Assembly: GCF_030767025.1 (NCBI RefSeq)
Contig: NZ_JASITE010000006.1
Span: 248,001 to 312,000, forward strand
From: Nocardia sp. CC227C
GTDB lineage: Bacteria; Actinomycetota; Actinomycetes; Mycobacteriales; Mycobacteriaceae
Direction: 5' to 3'
DNA: 64,000 bases
Positions 1 to 8,461 of this stretch are shown here, piece after piece. The notes under the pieces are model-generated. The model did not search any database and was not told the origin of the DNA. It saw only the letters and a list, made by a program, of their open reading frames with translations. The translations under genes were made by a program, and so were the position numbers. Within the stretch, counting starts at the first letter, position 1. Every line of letters starts with the position of its first letter.

Positions 1-1
1 G

Positions 2-1477
2 GTGCCCGGCGGCTTCTCGGCGACCAAGAGCAATGTCTACGAGAACGGCCTCGTGATCCCGCCCATGCTGCTGTGGGCACAGGACGAACCGGTGCGCTCC
101 ACCTTCAGCCTCATCTTCGACAACACCCGCTGGGGCGGCATGTTGCTGCCCGACTTCAAAAGCATCTTCCAGCAGCTGAAACTGGGGGAGCGGCTGGTAC
201 TGGAGAACATCGAAAGATACGGTCTCGCAGCCTATCTCGGCACGTTGGACTACTCCTGCGACACCTCCGCCGAGCGCATGCGCGACGCCATCGCGCTGGT
301 ACCCGACGGCGACTACGCGGGCTCGGCGCTGATCGACGCCGACGGTCTCGACGACACTGTCGACTACACCGTGCGGGTGCTCGTGCGCAAGCGCGGCGAG
401 GACATGGAGATCGACCTGTCCGGCACCTCGCCGCAGGCGCGGACCTGCATCAACTGCGGTGTGCTCGACGCCAAAACCGCTGTGGGCGTGGCTCTCACGA
501 TGCTGCTCGACCCGAAGGTGCCGTTCACCTCGGGCACCTGGCGCAATGTCGACCTGGCGGTGCCACCGGGCACCATCGTCTCCTCGCTGCCACCCGACGG
601 CGGCATCATGATGTTCTGGGAGGCCTCCGGCGCCGTGGCGTCGGCGATCTTCGACGCGCTCAACCCCGTCCTCGGCAAGCACGGCGTCGGCGGCGACTAC
701 GGCTCGACCAATACCCATAACGCCTCCGGCCTGCGAGCCGACGGCACCCCGTGGACCTCGGCCACCCAGTGCGGCGGTGAGCACGGCCCGTGGGGCGCCA
801 CCCACGTCGGCGACGGCGACAGCTACACCGTCCTGTTCACGCTCAACAACCTCGACCCCGCGACCGAGACGATCGAACGCGAGTCGCCGGTGGTGCTGTT
901 GCGCAAGGAGCACGCCATCGACACCGGCGGCGCGGGCACCTTCCGCGGCGGCGCGGCCAATCTCAAGGACGCGCTGTGGCTCACGGCGGGCGCGCACTAC
1001 CTGTCGCCGTTCCGCACCAAGCAGCCCTCGGGCGTCGGCGCCAACGGTGGACAGGCCGGGCCGACCGGGGCGATGTGGCTGTTCCCGCCGGCTGACGACG
1101 CGGCGAGCCTCGGCCTGCTCGGCACCGACGCACAGGTCTACGCCGACAGCGTGCCCGTCGCCGGGGTGCTCGATCCGGAAACCAAGGCCCTCGACCCGGT
1201 CGAAGGCCGCTACCACTACTTCGCCGCCGAACAGGTGTGGTCGACCGCACCGAACACCATCCTGCGGTGCCTCACCAATGGTGGTGGCGGATGGGGTGAT
1301 CCGTTGCAGCGCGATCCCGAACGGGTCCTCGCCGACGTCCGCAACGAGTACGTGAGCATCCAGGCGGCCGCCCGCGACTACGGCGTGGTGGTCGAGGGCG
1401 ACCCGCGACTCGACCCCGAGGGCCTGCGCATCGACCACGAGGCGACGGCGCGGCGGCGCGCCCGCCCGTCCGCCTGA
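2..1477 (+). CDS. Hydantoinase B / oxoprolinase subunit (5'-truncated by window edge)
   Basis: The 491 visible residues match the hydantoinase B/HyuB family, the subunit that with HyuA carries out ATP-dependent opening of hydantoin- or oxoproline-type rings; acetone carboxylase alpha is also a relative. Family-typical stretches include DLSGTSPQARTCINCG, QCGGEHGPWGATH and the Gly-rich CLTNGGGGWGDPLQRDPERV near the C-terminus. Family members usually have 520-580 residues, so the frame probably continues upstream of base 1 and the GTG at base 2 is internal. It ends 26 bp before the alcohol dehydrogenase, and both are followed by an aldehyde dehydrogenase on the same strand, which suggests a catabolic operon. 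A hyuA partner would be expected upstream, outside the window. Substrate cannot be assigned. Confidence 0.85.
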   Translation: MPGGFSATKSNVYENGLVIPPMLLWAQDEPVRSTFSLIFDNTRWGGMLLPDFKSIFQQLKLGERLVLENIERYGLAAYLGTLDYSCDTSAERMRDAIALVPDGDYAGSALIDADGLDDTVDYTVRVLVRKRGEDMEIDLSGTSPQARTCINCGVLDAKTAVGVALTMLLDPKVPFTSGTWRNVDLAVPPGTIVSSLPPDGGIMMFWEASGAVASAIFDALNPVLGKHGVGGDYGSTNTHNASGLRADGTPWTSATQCGGEHGPWGATHVGDGDSYTVLFTLNNLDPATETIERESPVVLLRKEHAIDTGGAGTFRGGAANLKDALWLTAGAHYLSPFRTKQPSGVGANGGQAGPTGAMWLFPPADDAASLGLLGTDAQVYADSVPVAGVLDPETKALDPVEGRYHYFAAEQVWSTAPNTILRCLTNGGGGWGDPLQRDPERVLADVRNEYVSIQAAARDYGVVVEGDPRLDPEGLRIDHEATARRRARPSA

Positions 1478-1503
1478 GCTGCCGCACGAGACAGGAGAAA
1501 CTG

Positions 1504-2520
1504 ATGAAGGGGATCGTGTTCCCGGGTGACGGGACGACGGTACTGAAGGACTTCCCCGAACCGGAGCCGGGCCACGGCGAAGTGGTGGTGAAGATCCGTG
1601 CCTCGGGAATGTGCGGGTCCGACCTGCACTTCTACCACGGCGCGTTCGACTTCGACCACAGCGTGGTGCAGGGGCACGAACCGTGCGGTGAGGTGCACGC
1701 GGTCGGCCCCGGCGTCGATCCGGCGCGGTTCGCCGTGGGTGACCGGGTGATGATCCACCACTACTTCGGCTGCAACACCTGCCGCCGCTGTCGCGCGGGC
1801 TGGCCGCAGATGTGCGAGACCAGCCCCGCGGCGACGATGGCAGTGCACGTGAACGGTGGGCACGCGCCCTTCGCCCGGGTACCGGTGGCCGCGCTGCTGC
1901 CGATGCGCGAGGAACTATCGTTCAAGGCGGGCGCGGCGATCGGCTGCGGCACCGGCACAGCGTGGGGTGCGATCAAACGCGTCGGCGGCGTGGCCGACAC
2001 CACCATGGTCGTGTTCGGGCAAGGGCCGGTGGGGCTTTCGGCGACGATGTTCGCCGCGTCGATGGGGGCCCGGGTGATCGCCGTCGACGTCGACGACCGC
2101 CGACTCGCCGAGAGCCGACGGTTCGGGGCCGACCTGGTGGTCAACTCCCGCGAGCGGTCGCTGACCGACGCGGTGGCCGAGTACACCGGCGGGCGGATGG
2201 CCGAGGTGGTGCTGGAGACCTCCGGACGCGCCGGTGCCGACGCCCTGACCGTGCTCGGCACCTTCGGCCGGGCGGTGTTCATCGGCCTGCCCGGCCACGT
2301 CGAGTTCACCACTCAGTCCGTCTACAAGAACCAGTGGACGCTGATGACGTCCTGGACCATGTCGACGATCGAACAGGCCCGCTGCGCCGATTACGTGGTG
2401 GCGCACCAGCTTCCGGTCGACGACCTGTACTCGCACACCTGGACCCTCGAGCAGGCCGAAAAGGCCTATCAGTGGTTCGACAAGCAAGACGCGGGCAAAG
2501 GCGTCTTCCTGTTCGACTGA
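1504..2520 (+). CDS. Zinc-dependent alcohol dehydrogenase (MDR family)
   Basis: A 338-residue medium-chain dehydrogenase that would oxidise an alcohol or polyol with NAD(P). The catalytic zinc ligands are visible as C37 in GMCGSD and H58-E59 in GHE. The structural zinc lobe is complete with C90, C93, C96 and C104. The Rossmann motif GQGPVG lies near residue 171. The start ATG follows an AGGAG site at about 1493. It lies between the hydantoinase subunit and an aldehyde dehydrogenase 27 bp downstream, so alcohol to aldehyde to acid is a plausible two-step route. Sorbitol- or threonine-dehydrogenase-like enzymes are alternatives; the substrate is not readable. Confidence 0.88.
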   Translation: MKGIVFPGDGTTVLKDFPEPEPGHGEVVVKIRASGMCGSDLHFYHGAFDFDHSVVQGHEPCGEVHAVGPGVDPARFAVGDRVMIHHYFGCNTCRRCRAGWPQMCETSPAATMAVHVNGGHAPFARVPVAALLPMREELSFKAGAAIGCGTGTAWGAIKRVGGVADTTMVVFGQGPVGLSATMFAASMGARVIAVDVDDRRLAESRRFGADLVVNSRERSLTDAVAEYTGGRMAEVVLETSGRAGADALTVLGTFGRAVFIGLPGHVEFTTQSVYKNQWTLMTSWTMSTIEQARCADYVVAHQLPVDDLYSHTWTLEQAEKAYQWFDKQDAGKGVFLFD

Positions 2521-2547
2521 CCGCCTTTCGTTGATTCGGAGAGATCT

Positions 2548-4023
2548 ATGACCACCACCCATTCTGTGCCCGCGTTCGTCGGCACGGCCAAACACAACCT
2601 GATCGGCGGACGCTGGGTGCCCGCCGCCTCGGGGGAGACTATCGACGTCGTCAATCCCGCCACCGGCGCCACGATGGGCACCATCGCCGCGAGCGGCGCC
2701 GCCGACGTGGACGCCGCCGTCGCGGCCGCCCGCACCGCTTTCGAGGGCGAATGGAGCCGCTGGACCCCGCACCAGCGTCGCTCGCTGATCCTGCGCGTCC
2801 ACGACCTGGTCCTCGAGAACTTCGAGGAACTCGCCACCATCGAGACTCTGGACATGGGTGCCCCGCTGACCAGGACCCGTGGGCTGAAGGAATGGACCTC
2901 GCAGGTGCTGCAGTTCTTCGCCTCGCAGGTCGACGCGGGCACGGCCAGTACCCCGCCGAACTCGCTGCCCGGCGATTTCCTGACCCTGCGTTACCGCGAA
3001 CCTGTCGGCGTGGTCGGTGGGATCATCCCGTGGAACGGTCCGCTCATCGGCCTGTGGTGGATCTTCGGTCCCGCCCTGGCGACCGGCTGCACGGCGGTAC
3101 TCAAGCCCGCCGAGGACGCGTCGCTGTCGGTGCTGCGAGTTGCCGAATTGCTCACCGAGGCAGGCGTTCCCGACGGCGTGGTCAATGTGGTGACCGGCTA
3201 CGGCAAGGACGCGGGCGCGGCATTGGCCGAGCATCCCGGCGTGGACCGGATCGCGTTCACCGGCTCGGTCGGCACCGCCCAGACCATCGTGCGCGCCTCG
3301 GCCGGGAACATGAAACGGCTGCAACTCGAGCTCGGTGGCAAATCGCCGGATATCGTCTTCGCCGACGCCGACCTGGACCTGGCGGTGCCCGGCGCGGCGA
3401 TGGGCGTGTACACCAACAGCGGCCAGGTCTGTGTTGCAGGCACCCGCATCTTCGTCCAGCGCTCGATCCACGACGAATTCGTGTCGCGCATGGCCGAATT
3501 CACCAAGACGATCCGGGTGGGTGACGGCCTCGACCCGAACAGCCAACTGGGCCCGCTGATCTCGCAACGCCAGCTCGACCGGGTGCTGAACTACATCGAT
3601 ATCGGCTCCAGCGAGGCCGAACTGGTCAGCGGCGGTAAGCGGCTCGACGGTGACAGGGCATCGGGCTTCTTCGTCGAGCCGACGGTGTTCGCCTCGGCCA
3701 CCAACGAGATGACCATCGCGCAGGAGGAGATCTTCGGCCCCGTGGCGACGGTGATCCCGTTCGACGACACCGACGAGGCCCTTCGCCTGGCCAACGCGAC
3801 CCCGTACGGGCTGGCCGGCGGTGTCTGGACCAGAGATCTCAGTACCGCGCACAAGGTTTCGCGCGGCATCAACGCCGGCACGGTCTGGGTCAACTGCTAC
3901 GGCATCCTCGACCCGTCGGTCGGCTTCGGCGGAACGAAGATGAGCGGCTACGGCTGGAAGGGCGGCCGCGAACACGTGGAGAGCTACCTCTACCCGAAGG
4001 CCGTCTATATGAACCTGGGCTGA
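2548..4023 (+). CDS. NAD(P)-dependent aldehyde dehydrogenase
   Basis: A full-length 491-residue aldehyde dehydrogenase. The general-base Glu is E261 in LELGGKSPD and the catalytic nucleophile is C295 in GQVCVAG. The cofactor-binding segment FTGSVGTAQ and the late motif QEEIFGPVATV are present. It oxidises aldehydes to acids through a thiohemiacetal. It follows the alcohol dehydrogenase by 27 bp behind a GGAGAG site, and is closed 15 bp later by a strong palindromic terminator, so it is probably the last gene of the operon. Substrate unknown. Confidence 0.9.
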   Translation: MTTTHSVPAFVGTAKHNLIGGRWVPAASGETIDVVNPATGATMGTIAASGAADVDAAVAAARTAFEGEWSRWTPHQRRSLILRVHDLVLENFEELATIETLDMGAPLTRTRGLKEWTSQVLQFFASQVDAGTASTPPNSLPGDFLTLRYREPVGVVGGIIPWNGPLIGLWWIFGPALATGCTAVLKPAEDASLSVLRVAELLTEAGVPDGVVNVVTGYGKDAGAALAEHPGVDRIAFTGSVGTAQTIVRASAGNMKRLQLELGGKSPDIVFADADLDLAVPGAAMGVYTNSGQVCVAGTRIFVQRSIHDEFVSRMAEFTKTIRVGDGLDPNSQLGPLISQRQLDRVLNYIDIGSSEAELVSGGKRLDGDRASGFFVEPTVFASATNEMTIAQEEIFGPVATVIPFDDTDEALRLANATPYGLAGGVWTRDLSTAHKVSRGINAGTVWVNCYGILDPSVGFGGTKMSGYGWKGGREHVESYLYPKAVYMNLG

Positions 4024-4038
4024 GCCGCCCAGTGCGAT

Positions 4039-4068
4039 TGGCCGGGAGACAACGTTGTCTCCCGGCCA
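4039..4068 (+). terminator. Perfect 30-nt palindromic terminator after the aldehyde dehydrogenase
   Basis: Two uninterrupted 15-base arms (4039-4053 and 4054-4068) are exact reverse complements centred on AACGTT and are followed by TTTTCT. The position, 15 bp past the aldehyde dehydrogenase stop, fits an intrinsic terminator. The reading frame of the next gene opens inside it, which is odd (see the TRAP permease). Confidence 0.75.
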
Positions 4069-4085
4069 TTTTCTCGTGCGTCAGG

Positions 4086-5348
4086 GTGTTGCTCATCGCG
4101 TTAATCGCCATGCGGGTTCCGGTCTCGTTCGCCATTCTCGGCGCGGGGCTGGCGGGACTGCTGTTGCAGTTGTCGCTCGGCGCGGGCCTCGGGGTGCTCG
4201 AGGCGGTGCCGCTCGGCTCGGTCCAGTCGCTGTCGCTGTCGACGATTCCGCTGTTCATCCTGATGGCGCATCTGATGCTGTTGTCCCGGATGATGGACTC
4301 GCTGTTCAACGCGGGCCGGACGATGTTCGGCCGGATCCCCGGCGGCACCGGCATCGCGCCCACCGCGGCGGGCGTCGGTTTCGCGGCGATCTCCGGTTCC
4401 TCGACCGCCGCCGCGGCGACATTGGCCGAGACCACCAGCAAGCGCATGATCGACGAGGGTTACCGGCCCACGACCGCCACCGGCATCGTGGCCTCGGTCG
4501 GCACCCTCGGTGGCATGATCCCGCCCAGCGTCATCCTCGTGTTCTACGCCGTCACCGCGGAAACCAGCGTCGGCGACATGATCATCGCCGGTCTGGTTCC
4601 CGGGCTGATCATCGCGGTCGCGCTGCTGATCGCGATGCTGCTGCCCGCCCTGCGCGATCCGTCCCGGATGCCCCGCGGCGAACGGTCGTCGTTTCTCACC
4701 AAGGGCAAGGCGATCGTGGAGGCGCTGCCGATCGCGGTGGTTTTCCTCGCGGTGGTCGGGCTGATATACCTCGGTATCGTCACGCCGACGGAATCCGCGG
4801 CGATCGGCTGCCTGGTGGCCGCACTGCTCGTCGTGGTGCGCGACAAGATGACGGTGAGCGGTTTCGTCGACTCGGTCGTCGACTCGGTGAAATCCAGTGC
4901 GATGATCTTCGCCATCGTGATCGCGGCCCACGTGTTCGGCTACGCGTTCGCGCAGACGAAGGTCGCGGGGTCGATGGTCACCTGGATCGAGGGCTTGTCG
5001 GTGCCGCCGCTCGCCGTCATGCTCGCGCTGCTGGTGATGTACATCGTGCTCGGTTTCTTCATGGACCAGATCGCGATCATCGCGCTGACCGTGCCCATCG
5101 TGCTGCCACTGGTGCAGACGCTCGGCTACGACGTGATCTGGTTCGGCATCTTCGTGGTCCTCATGGGCGAGATCGGCCTGATCACACCACCGCTCGGGCT
5201 CAACGTCTTCGTCGTCGCGCGTGCCACCGGCCGCGACACCGTCGAAGTGTTCAAGGGCGCCGCTCCCTACGCGGTCGCCATGGTGATCGTCGCCATCGGC
5301 TTCATCCTGTGGCCCGATGTCGTGACGTGGCTACCGAATTCGCGCTAG
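4086..5348 (+). CDS. TRAP transporter large permease (DctM-like), orphan
   Basis: About 420 residues of highly hydrophobic sequence matching DctM, the 12-helix permease of tripartite ATP-independent periplasmic transporters, which import organic acids with sodium. Family landmarks include RVPVSFAILG in helix 1, SGSSTAAAATLAET, GGMIPPSVILVFYA, TPTESAAIGC and ITPPLGLNVFVVA. The frame is open from 4032, but that part runs through the terminator palindrome, so GTG at 4086 is chosen as start; no good ribosome site precedes it. The small membrane subunit and the solute-binding protein that TRAP systems need are absent. The 5' end is probably a deletion scar, so the gene may be non-functional. Confidence 0.8.
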   Translation: MLLIALIAMRVPVSFAILGAGLAGLLLQLSLGAGLGVLEAVPLGSVQSLSLSTIPLFILMAHLMLLSRMMDSLFNAGRTMFGRIPGGTGIAPTAAGVGFAAISGSSTAAAATLAETTSKRMIDEGYRPTTATGIVASVGTLGGMIPPSVILVFYAVTAETSVGDMIIAGLVPGLIIAVALLIAMLLPALRDPSRMPRGERSSFLTKGKAIVEALPIAVVFLAVVGLIYLGIVTPTESAAIGCLVAALLVVVRDKMTVSGFVDSVVDSVKSSAMIFAIVIAAHVFGYAFAQTKVAGSMVTWIEGLSVPPLAVMLALLVMYIVLGFFMDQIAIIALTVPIVLPLVQTLGYDVIWFGIFVVLMGEIGLITPPLGLNVFVVARATGRDTVEVFKGAAPYAVAMVIVAIGFILWPDVVTWLPNSR

Positions 5349-5378
5349 CGGGTTGCCGAACAAGACCCTCGGCTTGTC

Positions 5379-6045
5379 TCACCGGGCTCCGCCGACGCGG
5401 CGGGTGGCGTCGGGGAGCCCGAGCTGGGCGCAGACCAGCAGGGCGACCTCGACGTCGAGCCTGCGCTCACCGAGCGGATGCCCGAGCAGTTCTTCGGCTT
5501 TACGCACCCGGTAGTGGACGGTGTTCTTGTGCACGTGCAAGCGGGCCGCGGCGTCGGTGTAGCTGCCGCCCGTGTCGAGGAACGCGTGGACTGTTTCACG
5601 CAGCCGCGCGGCTGTTTCGTCGGGGCCGAACAACGCGCCGAGTACCCGCCGGGCCCATCCCCGCATCTCCGGAACCCGGTCGGCGAACAGCGCGGTCAAC
5701 GCCACCTCGGAGTGGAGTGTGAGGCCGTGGCGCCGGCCGGTGAGCGCGACAGCACGTGCCTGCTGGGCGTCGCGGAAGGTCTGGCGGAAACCGTCGAGAC
5801 CGCTGGCCGGTTCGCCGAGAGTGATGGACAGATTCGGATGGGCGCGCAGGTCCTCGGCGAGCTGCGCGGTGTCCACTGCCGGGCGTGCCACCGAGGAAAT
5901 CCACACCCATCGGTTGTGGTCGTCGACCTCGACGGTCATCAGCGTCTTGCCGGTGGCTGCTGCCAACAGGCCGGTGCCCGCACGCAGTGCCGCGCCCGGG
6001 TCGGGAGTTCCCGGTGGTGTCCACAGCATCGCGAAGCCCGCTTCG
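5379..6045 (-). pseudogene. PucR/CdaR-type transcriptional regulator, N-terminus missing
   Basis: Read from about 6045 down to the stop at 5379, this gives the C-terminal ~220 residues of a PucR-family activator. A GGDEF-like middle segment is followed by the PucR C-terminal helix-turn-helix with TDAAARLHVHKNTVHYRV and RKAEELLG. The N-terminal sensing domain (usually 150-300 further residues) is missing. Upstream of about 6045 the frame runs on only as antisense to an acyl-CoA ligase fragment. Regulators of this type often control nearby catabolic genes, so it may once have governed the dehydrogenase/TRAP genes. The exact boundary is uncertain by about 15 bp. Confidence 0.72.
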
Positions 6046-6683
6046 AACAGCGTTTCGGCGTGCCGATCGTCGAAGGCTACGGCCTGTCCGAGGGCACCTG
6101 CGCCTCCACCCTGAATCCCGTTGACGGGCAACGCAAACCGGGGACGGTTGGGCTGCCGTTGCCCGGTCAGACGGTGGCGATCATGGACGCGGACGGGGTA
6201 TTGACCAGTGGCGACGAGCCCGGCGAGGTCGTGGTGCGCGGTCCGAACATGATGCGCGGTTACCTCGGCAAACCGGATGAAACCGCCGCGACCGTGGTGG
6301 ACGGCTGGCTGCACACCGGCGATGTCGGCTATTTCGACGCCGACGGCTACCTGGTCCTGGTCGACCGGATCAAGGACATGATCATCCGGGGCGGGGAGAA
6401 CCTCTACCCCAAGGAGATCGAGAACGCGCTGTATCGGCACCCAGCGGTGCACGATGCGGCCGTGGTCGGCGTGCCCGACCCGGTGCTCGGTGAGGTGCCA
6501 GTGGCCCACGTGGTCGCGGCCCCGCAAGTCACGGTCACCGCCGAGGAACTCACCGCGCACTGCCGGGCCGAGTTGGCCGCGTTCAAGGTGCCGAGCGCGA
6601 TCGTGCTCGTGGACGAGTTGCCCCGCAATCCGGTGGGCAAGATCGACAAGAAGCGTTTGCGGGTGCTGGCGACATCCGCCTGA
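6035..6683 (+). pseudogene. Acyl-CoA ligase (AMP-binding), C-terminal fragment only
   Basis: From about 6035 the forward frame reads the last ~215 residues of an ANL-superfamily acyl-CoA synthetase. It includes EGYGLSEG (motif A5), GWLHTGDVGYFDADGY (A7), DRIKDMIIRGGENLYPKEIE (A8) and the C-terminal catalytic Lys in NPVGKIDKK (A10). The P-loop-like A3 motif and the N-terminal ~300 residues are absent. Upstream, the frame is only antisense to the PucR fragment. Both genes therefore lost their 5' halves at one breakpoint. The remnant cannot adenylate a substrate by itself. Confidence 0.75.
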
Positions 6684-6773
6684 GCGGCATTACGCCGCAA
6701 TTCATTTCGAACGAAAGCTGGACTTTCGGTCGCGGTTCACCGCACCCGGAGACAGGAAGAAGGGAATCGGGTC

Positions 6774-8372
6774 ATGGGATTCAAAACGGCAGATTTTCCG
6801 CCGGTCGACACAGAGACATTTCTGGATCTGCCACTGCGCGACCGGGTACGGACCTTGGCGCTGCACTGGGTGGAGTACGGCTTCGGCACGCCGAAGATGA
6901 TCCACACGATCTACATCGCGAAACTGTTGGTGCTCTACATCTTCGGCGGAGTCCTGGTGGCGACGGCGACCTCGGGCGTCGGGCCGTTCTGGGCAGTCGG
7001 GCAATGGTGGAACGAACCGATCGTCTACCAGAAGCTGGTGCTGTGGACCGTGCTGCTCGAGGCGATCGGCCTGGCCGGCTCCTGGGGACCGCTCGCGGGC
7101 AAGTTCAAGCCGATGACCGGCGGCATCCTCTACTGGGCCAGGCCGGGCAGTTCGCCGTTCCTGCGGCGCATCGACCTGGCGAGGTACGGATTGCGGTGGG
7201 CGTGGCCGGAACTCGACTGCGTCCACCCCCTCGACGACGGCAGCGCCGGTGTCCTGCACCGTTCGGTCGCCGAGACCGCCACCGGTCTCGGCGCCGACGG
7301 CCGGCTCTGGCGCACGCTGTTCGAGAGCCCGGTCGCGAACTACGACCAGCTCGATGACGACATCATGCGCCCGTTGCTGCGGATTCCTCGTCACCCGATT
7401 CGCTTGGCGCGCTTCGGCATTCCGGCAGCAGCCCCCGCTGCCCTGCTGCAGCGCGCCTTCCGTACCGAGGAGGCCCGCGCGCTGTTCGGCGGTGTCGCCG
7501 CCCACGCCTTTCAGCCACTCGAACGTCCGCTCAGCGCCAGCATCGGACTCGGCATCCTGACCGCGGGGCACCGGCACGGCTGGGCGGTGGCAGTGGGTGG
7601 CTCCCAGCGGATCGCCGACTGCATGGCCGACGTGCTGGCCGATCACGGCGGCAAGATCGAAACCGGTGTCCGCGTGCGCTCGATCGCCGACCTGACGCTG
7701 TCCGACGTCACCATCCGGGATCTGGCGCCGACAGCGGTCGCGCAGATCCTCGGCGAGCGACTGCCGTCGCGGGTAGCGCGCGCGTACCGGCGATTCCGGT
7801 ACGGCCCTGGTGCTTTCAAGGTCGACTTCGCCGTCGAGGGTGGCGTTCCGTGGACGAACGAGGACGCCCGGCGCGCGGGCACCGTGCATCTCGGTGGCTC
7901 CTTCGCCGAGATCGCCGTGGGGGAACGCGACATCCACGCCGGTCGAATACCCGAGCGTCCCTTCGTCCTCGTCGGCCAGCAGTACCTCGCGGATCCCGGG
8001 CGGTCGGTGGGTTCGATCCACCCGGTGTGGACCTACGCGCACGTCCCCAACGGGTACACCGGTGACGCCACCGAAGCGATCATCGCCCAGATCGAGCGCT
8101 TCGCACCGGGCTTCCGGGACCGGGTGGTCGGCATGACCACCCGCACCACCACAGAATTCGCCGAGTACAACCCCAACTACGTCGGCGGCAACATCATGAC
8201 CGGCGCCAAGGCTCTGTCCCAGTTGCTCTTCGGGCCCCGAAAAACCTTGCAGCCCTACGATATCGGAGTGCCGGGTCACTATCTGTGCTCGGCGGCGACC
8301 CCGCCGGGGCCCGGTGCCCACGGCATGTGCGGTGCCAATGCCGCCGAACGGGCATTGCGACAGTTGCGCTGA
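6774..8372 (+). CDS. Chimera: DUF3556 N-terminus fused to FAD oxidoreductase lacking its FAD-binding head
   Basis: A 532-residue frame with two unrelated parts. Residues 1 to ~123 match the start of DUF3556 membrane proteins (HWVEYGFGTPKMIHTIY, WWNEPIVYQKLVLWT, GGILYWARPG), with a hydrophobic segment around residues 48-65. From about residue 125 the protein continues as a phytoene-dehydrogenase-like FAD oxidoreductase (PFLRRIDLARYGLRWAWPEL, VPWTNEDARRAGTVHLGG, PVWTYAHVPNGYTGDATEA, CSAATPPGPGAHGMCG). That family begins with a GxGxxG dinucleotide-binding motif and about 60-70 residues that are absent here. The join falls near 7146 and is in frame. Most likely two neighbouring genes were fused by an internal deletion; the product is probably inactive as an oxidoreductase. 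Confidence 0.7.
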   Translation: MGFKTADFPPVDTETFLDLPLRDRVRTLALHWVEYGFGTPKMIHTIYIAKLLVLYIFGGVLVATATSGVGPFWAVGQWWNEPIVYQKLVLWTVLLEAIGLAGSWGPLAGKFKPMTGGILYWARPGSSPFLRRIDLARYGLRWAWPELDCVHPLDDGSAGVLHRSVAETATGLGADGRLWRTLFESPVANYDQLDDDIMRPLLRIPRHPIRLARFGIPAAAPAALLQRAFRTEEARALFGGVAAHAFQPLERPLSASIGLGILTAGHRHGWAVAVGGSQRIADCMADVLADHGGKIETGVRVRSIADLTLSDVTIRDLAPTAVAQILGERLPSRVARAYRRFRYGPGAFKVDFAVEGGVPWTNEDARRAGTVHLGGSFAEIAVGERDIHAGRIPERPFVLVGQQYLADPGRSVGSIHPVWTYAHVPNGYTGDATEAIIAQIERFAPGFRDRVVGMTTRTTTEFAEYNPNYVGGNIMTGAKALSQLLFGPRKTLQPYDIGVPGHYLCSAATPPGPGAHGMCGANAAERALRQLR

Positions 8373-8382
8373 AGGGGAACCG

Positions 8383-8415
8383 CGTGACCGCCGTCGTGAC
8401 AGCGCGGCGGTCACG
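8383..8415. terminator. Hairpin between convergent genes
   Basis: The arms CGTGACCGCC (8383-8392) and GGCGGTCACG (8406-8415) pair perfectly around a 13-base loop. It sits 11 bp after the stop of the forward chimera and 47 bp before the stop of the reverse oxidoreductase, so it could end transcription from both sides. There is no U-tract. Confidence 0.5.
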
Positions 8416-8461
8416 TGTACGGCCTGCTCACACCGGCGCGTCGATCACGCGACGTGGTGCC

